A stretch of DNA of 64,000 nucleotides from Loktanella salsilacus (GCF_900114485.1 NZ_FOTF01000001.1:186001-250000), one strand, 5' to 3'. Shown: positions 46,697-57,160, counted from the stretch's first letter. Notes: generated from the sequence alone by a model not told the origin. Translations and numbers: made by a program.

Positions 46697-47122
46697 TTAC
46701 GCCTCACCGGTCAAGCCAGCGGCCTCTAGCCCAGCCATAGCGGCCACGACGTCATTGTCAGAGGTGTCGCCGGTCACGCCAACAGCGCCGATCACAACGC
46801 CGTCTGCCTTGACCAACACGCCGCCCGGCACCGGCACGACCTGCCCGCCATACACGCCGTTCACTGCGGCCATGAAATACGGCTGCGCCTCGGCGCGGGC
46901 CATCTGTGCGCTGCCGGGCATGCCCAGCATGACTGCGCCGTAGGCTTTACCATGCGCGATACCATAGCGGCCTGGTGCCGCGCCGTCGGCCCGCTCGAAC
47001 GCTTTGACGTGGCCGCCAGCGTCCAGAATGACGACGGACAACGGCTTAAAGCCTTTGTCTGCGCCGGTTTTCATCGCGACTTCGATAATCGTGCGGGCCT
47101 GTGCTGCGGTGATCTGTGTCAT
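46697..47122 (-). CDS. GlcG/HbpS-family protein
   Basis: 141-residue heme-binding-protein-like (GlcG/HbpS, DUF336) protein. The pattern ITAAQARTIIEVAMKTGADKGFKPLSVVILDAGGHVKAFERADGA (in several blocks) leads to IAHGKAYGAVMLGM, VNGVYGGQVVPVPGGVLV and IGAVGVTGDTSDNDVVAAMAGLEAAG. In Escherichia coli glcG lies next to glcB in the glycolate operon; here too it sits 12 bases after the malate synthase G gene, so they are likely co-transcribed. A role in glycolate/glyoxylate metabolism is inferred from context; the biochemical function of GlcG is unsettled. Confidence 0.87.
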   Translation of the reverse strand: MTQITAAQARTIIEVAMKTGADKGFKPLSVVILDAGGHVKAFERADGAAPGRYGIAHGKAYGAVMLGMPGSAQMARAEAQPYFMAAVNGVYGGQVVPVPGGVLVKADGVVIGAVGVTGDTSDNDVVAAMAGLEAAGLTGEA

Positions 47123-47134
47123 AGTCAGTTCCTT

Positions 47135-49270
47135 TTATGCGTTAGCTTTGGCGACAAGACGCCAGTCGTGAAGCATGGGTTCGGTATAGCCAGATGGCTG
47201 CGTGCGGCCTTCAAACACCAGATCGCAAGCCGCCTTGAACGCGGGGCCAGAAAACGCGGGCGCCATTGGCGTATACGCGGCGTCGCCCTTGTTCTGATCG
47301 TCCACGACAGCGGCCATTTTCTTCATGACCTCCATCATGCGGCCCTCGGTCATCACACCGTGCAGCAGCCAGTTCGCCAGCGCCTGCGCGGAAATCCGGC
47401 AGGTGGCGCGGTCTTCCATCAGCTGAACGTTGTGGATGTCAGGCACCTTGGAACAGCCAACGCCCTGATCGACCCAGCGCACGACATAGCCCAGAATACC
47501 CTGCGCGTTATTTTCCAGCTCTGCGGTGATCTGGTCCTCGGACCAGTTCTGACCATTGGCAACGGGGATCGTCAGCAAGTCTTCCAGCGTGCCGCGGGGC
47601 CCGCCTGCTTTCAGCTCTTCTTGGCGCGCAAGCACGTCAATCTGGTGATAGTGGCTGGCATGCAGCGTCGCCGCCGTCGGCGATGGCACCCAAGCGCAGT
47701 TTGCGCCCGCGTTCGGGTGGTTGGTCTTTTCGACCAGCATCCGCTCCATCAGGTCCGGCATGGCCCACATGCCCTTGCCGATCTGCGCCTTGCCCTGCAA
47801 TCCGCAGGCCAGACCGATATCGACGTTGCGATCCTCATAGGACTTAATCCAAGGCGCGTTCTTCATCTCGCCTTTGGGAATCATCGGGCCCGCTTCGATG
47901 CTGGTGTGAATCTCGTCGCCGGTCCGGTCTAGGAAGCCTGTGTTGATAAAGGCCACGCGGTGCTTGGCCGCGCGGATACATTCTTTCAGGTTCACCGATG
48001 TGCGGCGTTCCTCGTCCATGATGCCCAGCTTGACGGTGTTTTCCGGCAGGTTCAGCACCCGTTCGACAGCGGTAAAGATGTCGTCGGCAAAGGCGACTTC
48101 TTCGGGGCCGTGCATCTTGGGCTTGACCACATAGACCGACCCGGCCACGGAATTGCGGATGCCGGATGTCTTCTGCAAATCGTGCATCGCGATCATCACG
48201 GTGAACATCGCGTCCATCAAGCCTTCGCCGACCTCACGCCCGTCGCTGTCCAGAACGGCGGGGTTCGTCATCAAGTGACCCACGTTGCGGATCAACATCA
48301 GCGAACGGCCTTTGACCGTCAGGTCATGGCCTTCGGACGTGGTAAAGGTACGGTCGCCGTGCAGGGCACGGGTAAATGTCTTGTCGCCCTTGCTGACCTC
48401 TTCGGTCAGGTCGCCGCGCATCAGGCCCAGCCAGTTGGCATAGGCCAGCACCTTGTCATCCGCGTCGACAGCGGCGACGGAATCTTCGCAATCCATGATC
48501 GCGGACAGCGCGGATTCAAAGCGGATATCGCTGATCCCGGCCTTGTCCTGCGCACCGATTTGCGACTTCGGATCTACTTCAATTTCGATCAGCAAACCAT
48601 TGACGCGCAACAAAACTGTCAGCGCATCGCCGTGCCCGATCGAGCCTGCGAACTGGCCCTGATCCTCTAGCTGCGGCGACAACATGCCGTCGGTCACGTT
48701 CAGGCTGTCGATATCGGCCCAAGAGCCATCGGCCAGCGGCGCGACCTTATCCAGATGCGCACGGCCCCAAGCAATCGCGCGGGCGCCGCGCTCTGCATTG
48801 TAGCCCTTGCCCTGTGGCAGATCGCCAAGCGCATCGGTGCCATACAGCGCGTCATACAGGCTGCCCCAGCGGGCGTTCGCCGCGTTCAGCGCAAAGCGGG
48901 CGTTCATGATCGGCACAACCAACTGCGGGCCGGGCAGATCGGCGATCTCGGGATCGACCGACGTTGTCTCAATCGCGAAATCGGGGCCTTCAGGCACCAG
49001 ATAGCCGATGTCTGACAGGAAGGCGCGGTAGGCTGCGGCATCAAACGTCTGGCCGCGGTGTTCAACATGCCAAGCATCGATCTTGGCCTGAAGCTCTTCA
49101 CGCTGGGCCAGCAGATCGCGGCCGCGCGGGCCCATCGTGTTCACCAAATCGGCAAACCCAGTCCAAAACGCATCGGCGTCCACACCCGTACCGGGCAGCG
49201 CTTGCGTTTCGATGAAATCCACCAGTACCGGCGCGACTTGCAGCCCAGCTTTATTGATCCGTCCAGTCAT
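47135..49270 (-). CDS. glcB: Malate synthase G
   Basis: 711 residues from ATG 49270 ([21 protein letters not shown]); the frame runs to 49351 but the upstream part is not family-like. Length matches malate synthase G (about 720). Motifs seen are [33 protein letters not shown], the active-site region [18 protein letters not shown], and HSYHQ-like [14 protein letters not shown], with [16 protein letters not shown] near it. The enzyme joins glyoxylate and acetyl-CoA to give malate, feeding two-carbon units into central metabolism. The GlcG-like gene follows. glcDEF for glycolate oxidase are not in the window. Confidence 0.96.
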   Translation of the reverse strand: MTGRINKAGLQVAPVLVDFIETQALPGTGVDADAFWTGFADLVNTMGPRGRDLLAQREELQAKIDAWHVEHRGQTFDAAAYRAFLSDIGYLVPEGPDFAIETTSVDPEIADLPGPQLVVPIMNARFALNAANARWGSLYDALYGTDALGDLPQGKGYNAERGARAIAWGRAHLDKVAPLADGSWADIDSLNVTDGMLSPQLEDQGQFAGSIGHGDALTVLLRVNGLLIEIEVDPKSQIGAQDKAGISDIRFESALSAIMDCEDSVAAVDADDKVLAYANWLGLMRGDLTEEVSKGDKTFTRALHGDRTFTTSEGHDLTVKGRSLMLIRNVGHLMTNPAVLDSDGREVGEGLMDAMFTVMIAMHDLQKTSGIRNSVAGSVYVVKPKMHGPEEVAFADDIFTAVERVLNLPENTVKLGIMDEERRTSVNLKECIRAAKHRVAFINTGFLDRTGDEIHTSIEAGPMIPKGEMKNAPWIKSYEDRNVDIGLACGLQGKAQIGKGMWAMPDLMERMLVEKTNHPNAGANCAWVPSPTAATLHASHYHQIDVLARQEELKAGGPRGTLEDLLTIPVANGQNWSEDQITAELENNAQGILGYVVRWVDQGVGCSKVPDIHNVQLMEDRATCRISAQALANWLLHGVMTEGRMMEVMKKMAAVVDDQNKGDAAYTPMAPAFSGPAFKAACDLVFEGRTQPSGYTEPMLHDWRLVAKANA

Positions 49271-49368
49271 CACACGATCCTCCGTTCGATTTGCATATTT
49301 GCTAGAGGATTGCGGACGCTCTGTCCAGATGTGGTAAAAAATCCTGACCAATTTAGCATGTCGCTACG

Positions 49369-49527
49369 CTAAGCGGTCGAGGATTTCCCCCGCGCCGCCC
49401 GGCATTTGTCAGAGCAATAGCGCACCTCGTCCCAGACCTTGGCCCAAGATTTGCGCCAAGTGAAGGGTCTGCCGCAGACCGCGCAGGTCTTAACCGGCAG
49501 ATCTGCCTTTTTGCGCATCCGCGCCAT
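49369..49527 (-). CDS. DUF2256-family small zinc-ribbon-like protein
   Basis: 52-residue gene, short enough to be missed by length cut-offs. Translation from ATG 49527 gives a basic protein with two cysteine pairs, KTCAVCGRPFTWRK and RYCSDKCRAARG, and the conserved WAKVWDEV between them. This is the DUF2256 pattern. Its function is unknown; a zinc-bound structural role is likely. In other bacteria members are often found near photolyase-related genes; here it lies between glcB and a small membrane protein. Confidence 0.85.
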   Translation of the reverse strand: MARMRKKADLPVKTCAVCGRPFTWRKSWAKVWDEVRYCSDKCRAARGKSSTA

Positions 49528-49545
49528 GATTGCTGCCCCTGCCGT

Positions 49546-49773
49546 TTAGTTGCTTGCCGGCGCGGTTTCGACCTGCGGCTCGGCTGGCACTTCTGCGCCC
49601 GGGCGGCCGTCGATCTGCGTGTCCGCGCCTTCGGGCGACGTGCCGTTGCTGATCGTCCAGATCATCAGGCCCACCAGCAGCAGTAACGCAAAGATGACGA
49701 CGCCCGCCATGCCGCGCATCGGGCCGCGATGTTTCTTTTCCTGCTTATCCAGATCAGTATTCGGTGCCGACAT
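49546..49773 (-). CDS. Small single-span membrane protein
   Basis: 75 residues from ATG 49773, placed six bases after GGAGA; ATG 49785 would add four residues. A charged N-terminus (DLDKQEKKHRGPMRG) precedes one membrane segment (AGVVIFALLLLVGLMIWTI), then an acidic, Pro/Ala-rich tail on the outer side (GAEVPAEPQVETAPASN). The topology suggests N-in, C-out. No known family is recognised. It is divergent from pepN. Confidence 0.65.
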   Translation of the reverse strand: MSAPNTDLDKQEKKHRGPMRGMAGVVIFALLLLVGLMIWTISNGTSPEGADTQIDGRPGAEVPAEPQVETAPASN

Positions 49774-49877
49774 CGTAATCTCCATTCGTTAACGCAAGGC
49801 CAGTGGTTGCAGCCGCTTTGCCAACTTCATAACGTCCCGCCAAAGCGGACAGTTCCGCCTCCGAAAAGGTCACCATT

Positions 49878-52427
49878 ATGAACACCGCAGCGCCGCAAAC
49901 GATTTTTCTATCCAATTACATGGCGCCCGGTTGGCATGTGGAAAGTGTGAATCTGACATTTAAGCTCGCGCCAGAGGCCACGCGCGTGATCTCGCGCATC
50001 GCATTTACGCCGAACCCAGATGCGCCTGCCCAGCCCTTTATGCTGCATGGCGAAGAGCTGACATTGATCAGCGCCGCCATCGACGGCGTGGCCGTGTCCC
50101 CCGATCTGACCGCCGCAGGTCTGACCTGCGACGTGCCAGACGGTGCGTTCATATGGGAGGCAGAGGTCGAGATCGCGCCGGTGAAAAACACAGCCCTCGA
50201 AGGGCTCTATATGTCGAACGGCATGTATTGCACCCAGTGCGAGGCCGAAGGCTTTCGCAAGATCACCTACTACCCCGACCGCCCCGACGTGATGGGCGTG
50301 TTTACCGTGCGCATCGAAAGCGACCTGCCGGTACTGCTGTCCAACGGCAACGCCACCGCCTCTGGCGCAGGCTGGGCGGAATGGCACGATCCGTGGCCGA
50401 AACCGGCCTATTTGTTCGCGCTGGTGGCGGGCGATCTGGTCGCACACAACGACAGCTTTACCACGATGGAAGGCCGCGATGTTGAATTGAACATCTGGGT
50501 CCGCGCCGCCGATCTGGACAAATGCGCCTTCGGTATGGGCGCGCTCAAGCGGTCGATGGTCTGGGATGAACAGGTCTATGGCCGCGCTTATGACTTGGAC
50601 ATTTTCAACATTGTGGCCGTCGACGACTTCAATATGGGCGCGATGGAGAACAAAGGGTTGAACATTTTCAACTCTAGCGCAGTTTTGGCAAAGCAAAGCA
50701 CATCAACCGACGCCGACTTTCAGCGGGTCGAGGCGATCATCGCCCACGAGTATTTTCACAACTGGACCGGCAACCGGATCACCTGCCGCGACTGGTTCCA
50801 GCTGTGTCTGAAAGAGGGGCTGACCGTGTTCCGCGACCAGTCCTTTACCGGCGATCTGCACGGCCACGCCGTGAAGCGGATCGAGGATGCGCTGGTCATG
50901 CGCAACCGCCAGTTCCAAGAGGACGCAGGCCCATTGGCCCACCCCGTGCGTCCCGAAAGCTTTGTCGAGATCAACAACTTCTACACCGTCACCGTCTATG
51001 AAAAGGGCGCAGAGCTGGTGGGGATGCTCAAACGCCTTGTGGGCGACGATGGCTACCGCGCCGCGCTAGATTTGTACTTCACCCGCCACGATGGCCAGGC
51101 CGCCACGATAGAGGATTGGTTGGCCGCGTTCACAGATGCCACGGACCGCGATCTGACGCAGTTCAAACGTTGGTACGCGCAGGCAGGCACACCGCGCCTG
51201 ACAGTAACAGATGACTTTAAGAACGGCACATACAGCCTTCATATCGCACAACAAACCCCTGACACGCCCGGCCAGACGGACAAGCTGCCGCTGCACATTC
51301 CCGTCGCTGTCGGCCTGCTGGACGACACCGGCGCAGAGGTGGTGGCGACCACCTTGCTAGAGCTGACCGAGGCGCAGCAGACCTTTACCTTTGACGGGCT
51401 GGCCAGCAAACCTGTGCCATCGATCCTGCGCGACTTCTCGGCCCCCGTGATCATTGAACGGGACGTCACGCAGGCAGAGCAAGCCTTTCTGCTGACCCAC
51501 GACACCGACCCGTTCAACCGCTGGGACGCGGGCCGATCCTTAGCACGGGCAGTCCTGCTCGATATGATCGCAAATGGCGGTGATCTGGATGCGGGTTATA
51601 TCAACGGCTTGCGGGCTGCCCTGACGGATAGCACCCTTGATCCAGCGATGCGCGCCCTGCTGCTAGCGATGCCGTCAGAGGCGGATATGGCCATTGCCTT
51701 GGCGGGCCAAGGCCAAACACCCGACCCAGATGCAATCCACCAAACGCGCCGCAAGGCGCAGCGCCAACTGGCCGAGGCTTTGGCCACGGATATACCCGCC
51801 GTCCTCTCCTCCGTGCGCATCGACGCGCCCTTTGCCCCTGACGCGGATCAAGGCGGGCGGCGCGCGCTGTCGAACAGCCTGCTGTCGCTGCTGACATGGG
51901 CTGACAAAGGCACCGCCGCGCAGGCGCAGTTCGACACCGCCGACAATATGACCCAGCAGTTGTCGGCCCTGTCGATCCTGCTGGCGCATGGCGCGGGCGA
52001 CGCCGCCGCGCAGGCGTTTTATGATCAGTGGCATCATGACCGCTTGGTTCTGAACAAATGGTTTGGCGTGCAGATCAGCGCAGCGCAGCCGCAGGACGCG
52101 GTCGCTGTGGCCACCCGCCTGACCCAGCATCCTGACTTCGAGTGGAAAAACCCGAACCGCTTCCGCTCTGTCATTGGCGCGCTCACGGGGAATCAGGCAG
52201 GCTTTCACCGGGCGGACGGCGCGGGCTATGACTTTGTTGCCGACTGGCTGATCAAGCTAGATCCGGTCAATCCGCAAACGACGGCGCGGATGGTCGCGGG
52301 CTTTGACAGCATGCGCCGCTGGGATGATGCGCGCCGTGAAAAAATGCGCAGCGCATTGACACGGATCAAGGACACGCCGGGCCTGTCGCGCGACACGTCA
52401 GAGATGGTAACACGCCTTTTGTCATAG
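49878..52427 (+). CDS. pepN: Aminopeptidase N
   Basis: 849 residues, the length of bacterial M1 aminopeptidase N. The exopeptidase motif GAMEN is at 254-258 and the zinc motif HEYFH at 290-294, followed by the third ligand Glu in LKEGLTVFRDQSF. N-terminal beta domain, catalytic domain and the helical C-terminal domain (from about residue 530) are all present. It removes N-terminal residues from peptides in the cytoplasm. ATG 49878 follows GGTCACC with a weak ribosome site. The acyltransferase gene follows after about 70 bases. Confidence 0.96.
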   Translation: MNTAAPQTIFLSNYMAPGWHVESVNLTFKLAPEATRVISRIAFTPNPDAPAQPFMLHGEELTLISAAIDGVAVSPDLTAAGLTCDVPDGAFIWEAEVEIAPVKNTALEGLYMSNGMYCTQCEAEGFRKITYYPDRPDVMGVFTVRIESDLPVLLSNGNATASGAGWAEWHDPWPKPAYLFALVAGDLVAHNDSFTTMEGRDVELNIWVRAADLDKCAFGMGALKRSMVWDEQVYGRAYDLDIFNIVAVDDFNMGAMENKGLNIFNSSAVLAKQSTSTDADFQRVEAIIAHEYFHNWTGNRITCRDWFQLCLKEGLTVFRDQSFTGDLHGHAVKRIEDALVMRNRQFQEDAGPLAHPVRPESFVEINNFYTVTVYEKGAELVGMLKRLVGDDGYRAALDLYFTRHDGQAATIEDWLAAFTDATDRDLTQFKRWYAQAGTPRLTVTDDFKNGTYSLHIAQQTPDTPGQTDKLPLHIPVAVGLLDDTGAEVVATTLLELTEAQQTFTFDGLASKPVPSILRDFSAPVIIERDVTQAEQAFLLTHDTDPFNRWDAGRSLARAVLLDMIANGGDLDAGYINGLRAALTDSTLDPAMRALLLAMPSEADMAIALAGQGQTPDPDAIHQTRRKAQRQLAEALATDIPAVLSSVRIDAPFAPDADQGGRRALSNSLLSLLTWADKGTAAQAQFDTADNMTQQLSALSILLAHGAGDAAAQAFYDQWHHDRLVLNKWFGVQISAAQPQDAVAVATRLTQHPDFEWKNPNRFRSVIGALTGNQAGFHRADGAGYDFVADWLIKLDPVNPQTTARMVAGFDSMRRWDDARREKMRSALTRIKDTPGLSRDTSEMVTRLLS

Positions 52428-52499
52428 GCGACTTGGCGAAACGGTGAAAAAACCGTAAATGTCATGGAACCGTTACCGCTGCCGGGGCATTTAGTGCGT

Positions 52500-53360
52500 A
52501 TGAAGGACCGTATTGATCCATTGATCGTCGAACGTGCGCCGTGGATGTACAAATCCTGGCCCGGGATGCGCTATGTGCGCGGGCTAATGCATTTGGCCCT
52601 CGCTTACGACAAAACCGTCGATATTGCGCAGGGTCTGCGTGATGCCCCGTCCAACCAGATCATGGGGCACATGGGCGAATTGCTGGCCAAGCATGTCGAG
52701 GTGTCGGGCCTGTCGAACCTGCCGCTGCACGAGCCGGCGATTGTCGTGGCGAACCATCCCACTGGGATCGCCGACGGCATCATCTTGCACCACCTGATCG
52801 CCCGTACGCGGCCTGATGTGTATTTCTTCGCCAACTCCGACATCCTGCGCGTCATGCCGCAGATGGAGGATATGATCTGCCCGGTCGAGTGGCGCATGGA
52901 CAAGCGGACGCGGGAAAAGACCCGCAACACGCTGGATTATGTGCGGACTGCAACCGAAGCAGGCCGCCTTGGCGTGATCTTCCCCTCTGGCCGGTTGGCC
53001 AAGCGGCGCGGGTTCAAGCTGCACGAGCGGCCTTGGATGGCGTCCGCTGCGATGCTGGCGCGCAAGTTTGATCTGCCGGTGATCCCGATCAACGTGCAGG
53101 CGCGTAATTCGGCGTTGTTTTACATGTTCGACATGATCCACCCGACCCTGCGCGACGTGACCCTGTTTCACGAAACGCTGAACAAGGATCGCCAGCCGTA
53201 CCGCGTGACGGTGGGCGAGCCTATTCAGGCCTCTGCCCTACCGAAATCGTCGGAAGAGGGAATCGAGATGCTGAAAAAGGCGACGCTGGCGCTTGGCGGG
53301 ATTGATGCGCCGACGGTGAACCTTATTCGGATGACCCGTCGCCCATTGTTGAAACTGTAG
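52500..53360 (+). CDS. 1-acyl-glycerol-3-phosphate acyltransferase-like protein (PlsC family)
   Basis: 286 residues from ATG 52500; the frame also permits ATG 52464. The acyltransferase motif NHPTGIAD (N85-D92) is the NHx4D catalytic box, and the second block VIFPSGRLAKRRGFKLHERPW matches the phosphate-binding region. The N-terminal 60 residues lack a clear transmembrane segment. Close relatives act on lysophosphatidic acid or on other acyl acceptors such as ornithine lipids, so the precise substrate is open. Its end overlaps the convergent transglycosylase gene by 38 bases. Confidence 0.86.
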   Translation: MKDRIDPLIVERAPWMYKSWPGMRYVRGLMHLALAYDKTVDIAQGLRDAPSNQIMGHMGELLAKHVEVSGLSNLPLHEPAIVVANHPTGIADGIILHHLIARTRPDVYFFANSDILRVMPQMEDMICPVEWRMDKRTREKTRNTLDYVRTATEAGRLGVIFPSGRLAKRRGFKLHERPWMASAAMLARKFDLPVIPINVQARNSALFYMFDMIHPTLRDVTLFHETLNKDRQPYRVTVGEPIQASALPKSSEEGIEMLKKATLALGGIDAPTVNLIRMTRRPLLKL

Positions 53361-54156
53361 CGCTCTCGCGTCCTGCCATTAAGGTGGCGGGGCGCAGGAC
53401 CGGACGCTGGCGTTCGCGCACGACACAATAGTCTTGTTTGCGCGTCCATGCCGACATCTCTGCCACTTTTGCACGATTGCTCATCGGGCCCCAGTCGGCT
53501 GCGACGCCGCGCCAGCGGCCATCGTGCAGCGCGACGGCGCGGTCGCGTTTGACCGTGCGGCCCATGATGCGGGCGGCGCAGGACAGGTTGTCGATCGGGT
53601 TTTGCAGCCCTGCCCCTGTGGTCGCCCGGCAGCCATAGCCGCGTGCCGTCGCGGGCAAAATCTGCAGCAACCCATACCAAAGCCCACCGCCGCCGACGGC
53701 CTGCGGGTTATAGGTGCTTTCGTGCTTGGATAGCGCCGACATCATGCCGACCCAGAACGCCCGGCGCAGCGTCGGGCTGTTTTCGGCATAGGCGGGGCAC
53801 CATGTTTCGATATCGCGGGGCACGACCGAATCGAGTCCCTGCGCCGCAACCGCCGACATCGTGGCCCGCGCCCAAGCGTTTGCTTGCGCACCTTTGCCCC
53901 ATCTGGTGCGCGGCACAAAGTTGAGCCGCGCCTGCGGACGCACGGAGGGTGCACCCTGAATGACAGTCACCGGATACCGGATCATGTGGGCTGGCCTGGC
54001 TATAGGGCGAAATGATGTGCGCCGCACTATTTCAGCCTCGGCGCGCGCGGCAGCGGCATCTAGGCGAGATTGGGGACGGATCGGCAGTTCGGCAGCCACA
54101 GATGTGGCGCTCAGAACTGCAATCACTCCCCCCAGAATGATGGCTTTCAGGCGCAT
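53323..54156 (-). CDS. Exported lytic transglycosylase-like protein (SLT fold)
   Basis: 277 residues with signal peptide MRLKAIILGGVIAVLSATSV followed by AAE. The SLT core is at about residues 135-200: SALSKHESTYNPQ with catalytic E146, then LWYGLLQILPATARGYGC and IDNLSCAARIMGR. Cysteines in the core (C120, and those in GYGC, LSCA and DYC) may form disulfides in the periplasm. It would cleave peptidoglycan between MurNAc and GlcNAc. No secretion system gene is adjacent. The 3' end overlaps the acyltransferase end. Confidence 0.84.
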   Translation of the reverse strand: MRLKAIILGGVIAVLSATSVAAELPIRPQSRLDAAAARAEAEIVRRTSFRPIARPAHMIRYPVTVIQGAPSVRPQARLNFVPRTRWGKGAQANAWARATMSAVAAQGLDSVVPRDIETWCPAYAENSPTLRRAFWVGMMSALSKHESTYNPQAVGGGGLWYGLLQILPATARGYGCRATTGAGLQNPIDNLSCAARIMGRTVKRDRAVALHDGRWRGVAADWGPMSNRAKVAEMSAWTRKQDYCVVRERQRPVLRPATLMAGRESATVSTMGDGSSE

Positions 54157-54222
54157 GGCGGCGAACTTGCCCTGCGCGGGGGATCAGGGGCAAGGTTTTT
54201 TTAACCCGCGCCTTCCCATGCA

Positions 54223-54254
54223 GCGAAGGGGCGCCGACACCAGCGCCCCTTCGC
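54223..54254. terminator. Hairpin after the PfpI gene
   Basis: 12-bp stem GCGAAGGGGCGC/GCGCCCCTTCGC with an eight-base loop, starting 10 bases beyond the PfpI stop on the minus strand. No U-run follows in that direction. It probably marks the transcript end. Confidence 0.6.
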
Positions 54255-54264
54255 CGATATTTGA

Positions 54265-54825
54265 TCAGGCGGCTTTGCGCTTGTGATCGCCTTCTTTCAC
54301 TTCCTCGATGATCTTGGCGACAAAGGCGTCCAGATCGTCCGGATTGCGGCTGGTGATGATGCCGTTGGAAATCGCGACCTCTTTGTCCACGACGGTCGCG
54401 CCAGCGTTTTTCAGGTCGGTGCGGATGGATTTAAAGGACGTCATCTCGCGCCCTTCGACCACGCCTGCCTCGATCAGCAGCCACGGGGCGTGGCAGATGG
54501 CAGCGACGATTTTACCGTGGCTCACGAAGCCCTTGATGACGTTGATCGCATCGTCTTCGACGCGCAGCAGGTCAGGGTTAATCTGGCCGCCCGGCAGGAC
54601 GATGGCATCGTAGTCTTCGACATTTACATCAGCGATTTTCAGATCGCCGGGCACGTCGATGGACCAGTGGTCTTGGTCCCAGCCTTTGATCTTATCGCCG
54701 TCCAGCGTGGCGACATGGACGGTGGCACCCGCCTCGCGCAGCTGTTCTAGTGGGGTGGTCAGTTCGACCTCTTCAAAGCCGTTGGTGGCCATGATCAGGA
54801 TCTTGGATTCGGTAATCGCAGTCAT
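54265..54825 (-). CDS. DJ-1/PfpI-family protein
   Basis: 186 residues of the PfpI/YhbO type. The opening [22 protein letters not shown], the strand [18 protein letters not shown], and the nucleophile elbow [16 protein letters not shown] with C111 and H112 are typical, with Glu in FEEVE near residue 18. Family members act as deglycases or stress-related hydrolases on reactive carbonyl damage; true protease activity is doubtful. It is divergent from gatB. Confidence 0.9.
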   Translation of the reverse strand: MTAITESKILIMATNGFEEVELTTPLEQLREAGATVHVATLDGDKIKGWDQDHWSIDVPGDLKIADVNVEDYDAIVLPGGQINPDLLRVEDDAINVIKGFVSHGKIVAAICHAPWLLIEAGVVEGREMTSFKSIRTDLKNAGATVVDKEVAISNGIITSRNPDDLDAFVAKIIEEVKEGDHKRKAA

Positions 54826-54939
54826 TGTTGCTCTCCTTTAAGGGGTTCGCTTCGTTCTGCGGGCATAACGGGTGTCCCCCGCCTCTTGTTCCGCCCTTTT
54901 GGCTGGCCTAGAAGGGCGCAACAACAGATGAGGACCGCC

Positions 54940-56457
54940 ATGCTCGATCTTGAATACGCCGCCCCTGCCCCAAAAGTCATTGCCGGGGCAAAGCACGACT
55001 GGGAACTGGTGATCGGTCTGGAAGTCCACGCGCAGGTGGCCACGAAGGCCAAGCTGTTTTCCGGCGCATCGACCCTGTTCGGGGCCGAGCCAAACAGCAA
55101 CGTCGCCTTTGTGGATGCCGGCATGCCCGGCATGCTGCCCGTGATTAACGAGGCTTGCGTCGCGCAGGCTGTGCGCACGGGTCTGGGCCTGAAGGCCGAG
55201 ATCAACCTGTTCTCTGCGTTTGATCGCAAGAACTACTTTTATCCTGACCTGCCGCAGGGCTATCAGATCAGCCAGTTGTATCACCCCATCGTGGGCGAAG
55301 GCGAAGTGCTGGTTGAACTGGGCGATGGCACCGCGCGTCTGGTGCGGATTGAACGCATTCACCTAGAGCAGGATGCCGGCAAGTCGATCCACGACATGGA
55401 CCCGACGATGTCCTTTGTGGACCTGAACCGCACGGGCGTCGCGCTGATGGAAATCGTGTCGCGCCCTGACATTCGCGGACCAGAAGAGGCGGCTGCTTTT
55501 GTCGCCAAGCTGCGCCAGATCATGCGTTATCTGGGCACCTGCGATGGCAACATGCAGAACGGCAACCTGCGCGCCGACGTGAACGTCAGCATCTGCCGTC
55601 CCGGCGATTACGAGAAATATCAGGCCACGCAGGACTTTAGCCATCTGGGCACGCGCTGCGAAATCAAGAACATGAACTCTATGCGGTTCATCCAAGCCGC
55701 GATCGAGGTCGAGGCCCGCCGCCAGATCGCCATCATCGAGGATGGCGGTGCAGTCGTGCAAGAAACGCGTTTGTACGATCCAGACAAGAACGAAACGCGG
55801 TCCATGCGGTCCAAGGAAGAAGCGCACGACTACCGCTACTTCCCCGATCCTGACCTGCTGCCGCTGGAAATCGAACAGGCGTGGGTCGATGATATTGCCG
55901 CCAACCTGCCCGAACTGCCGGACGCCAAAAAGGCCCGCTTTATCGCCAGCTTTGGCCTGTCGGATTATGACGCATCGGTGCTGACGGCTGACGTCGCCAA
56001 CGCTGCCTATTTCGAGGACGTCGCCAAAGGCGGCGGCGACGGCAAGCTGGCGGCCAACTGGGTCATCAACGAATTGTTCGGCCGCCTGAAAAAGGACGGC
56101 GACAAAGGCATCACCGAAAGCCCGATCCCCGCCGCACGGCTGGCGCAGATCGTCGCCTTGATCAAGGCCGAGACGATCAGCGGCAAGATCGCCAAGGACG
56201 TCTTTGACATCGCCTATACCCAAGACCGCGACCCCGAAGAGATCGTGAAAACCGACGGGCTAGAGCAGGTCACAGACACCGGCGCGATCGAGGCGGCCGT
56301 GGACGAGATTATCGCCGCGAACCCGGCGCAGGTCGAAAAGGCCAAGGCCAACCCTAAATTGGCGGGCTGGTTCGTCGGCCAAGTCATGAAATCCACCGGC
56401 GGCAAGGCCAATCCGGCCGCCGTCAACGCGCTGGTCGCTGCAAAGCTGGGGCTTTAA
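54940..56457 (+). CDS. gatB: Aspartyl/glutamyl-tRNA amidotransferase subunit B
   Basis: 505 residues from ATG 54940, five bases after GAGGA; the open frame begins at 54886. GatB blocks are complete: [72 protein letters not shown], and SLMEI-like [14 protein letters not shown]. The C-terminal YqeY-like tail ([23 protein letters not shown]) is present. GatB acts with GatA and GatC to amidate Glu-tRNA(Gln) and/or Asp-tRNA(Asn). gatA and gatC are not in the window, a common alphaproteobacterial layout. Confidence 0.96.
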   Translation: MLDLEYAAPAPKVIAGAKHDWELVIGLEVHAQVATKAKLFSGASTLFGAEPNSNVAFVDAGMPGMLPVINEACVAQAVRTGLGLKAEINLFSAFDRKNYFYPDLPQGYQISQLYHPIVGEGEVLVELGDGTARLVRIERIHLEQDAGKSIHDMDPTMSFVDLNRTGVALMEIVSRPDIRGPEEAAAFVAKLRQIMRYLGTCDGNMQNGNLRADVNVSICRPGDYEKYQATQDFSHLGTRCEIKNMNSMRFIQAAIEVEARRQIAIIEDGGAVVQETRLYDPDKNETRSMRSKEEAHDYRYFPDPDLLPLEIEQAWVDDIAANLPELPDAKKARFIASFGLSDYDASVLTADVANAAYFEDVAKGGGDGKLAANWVINELFGRLKKDGDKGITESPIPAARLAQIVALIKAETISGKIAKDVFDIAYTQDRDPEEIVKTDGLEQVTDTGAIEAAVDEIIAANPAQVEKAKANPKLAGWFVGQVMKSTGGKANPAAVNALVAAKLGL

Positions 56458-56462
56458 TCCCG

Positions 56463-56894
56463 ATGGTTCATTACGAGTATAAGGTTGTCCCCGCCCCTAA
56501 GCGCGGCGAAAAGGCGAAGGGCTTGCGCGCAGCAGAGGATCGCTATGCGCTGGCCCTGACGAACGCCCTGAACGCGCAGGCCGCACTGGGCTGGGAATAC
56601 CAGCGCACCGAAACCCTGCCCGCCGAAGAGCGTGAAGGCTTGCTCGGCAAAGCGACGGTCTATCAAAACATGATGGTGTTTCGCCGGGCCAAGGCCGAGG
56701 CGAAAGCGGCCCCTGCCCCTGCGCCCATGATCGAGGATAAGCGGGCTGAGGCAGCAACCGCCCCTGTGGTCGCAGCGCCAGCCGTCACCGCGCCTGCGGC
56801 GATGCCGGTTGCAGGCTCTGCAACAACCGCAGCAGAGCCCAAGTCGGATAAGACGCCGGGTGTTGGCGCAGCTGATCCAGCCCATAAGGGCTGA
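56463..56894 (+). CDS. DUF4177-like hypothetical protein
   Basis: 143 residues. The N-terminal 75 residues (VHYEYKVVPAPKRGEKAKGL, ALNAQAALGWEYQRTETLPAE) resemble the DUF4177 fold of small proteins of unknown role. The rest is an Ala/Pro-rich low-complexity tail (AAPAVTAPAAMPVAGS). No signal peptide is seen. It begins five bases after gatB and is probably co-transcribed, although no functional link is known. Confidence 0.75.
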   Translation: MVHYEYKVVPAPKRGEKAKGLRAAEDRYALALTNALNAQAALGWEYQRTETLPAEEREGLLGKATVYQNMMVFRRAKAEAKAAPAPAPMIEDKRAEAATAPVVAAPAVTAPAAMPVAGSATTAAEPKSDKTPGVGAADPAHKG

Positions 56895-56905
56895 TCAGCC
56901 ACCCA

Positions 56906-57160
56906 TCAGCGAATTGTGATCGCCAGCGCGTGCAATCGGCCCATGATATCCTTACCTAAGGCATCGTGAATGGCGCGGTGCTTGGCGATCCGGGACTTAC
57001 CATCCAGCGCAGATGCGCCTATCACCAACTGCCAATGGCTTTCACCAGAGCCGTCGTCGCCGCTGTGACCAGCGTGAAGATGGCTCTCATTTATCACCTC
57101 AAGGTGTTCCGGCGACAATTCGCGCACCAGCGCGGCCTGAATTTCGTCGTCAAGTGCCAT
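56906..57160 (-). CDS. BolA-family protein
   Basis: 84 residues from ATG 57160. The BolA pattern is clear: ALVRELSPEHLEVINESHLHAGH with the conserved His residues, SGESHWQLVIGASALDGKSRIAKHRAI (in blocks), then LGKDIMGRLHALAI. BolA proteins bind [2Fe-2S] clusters with monothiol glutaredoxins and act in iron regulation or cluster transfer. It is divergent from the J-domain gene with 76 bases between starts, a pairing common in Rhodobacteraceae. Confidence 0.93.
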   Translation of the reverse strand: MALDDEIQAALVRELSPEHLEVINESHLHAGHSGDDGSGESHWQLVIGASALDGKSRIAKHRAIHDALGKDIMGRLHALAITIR

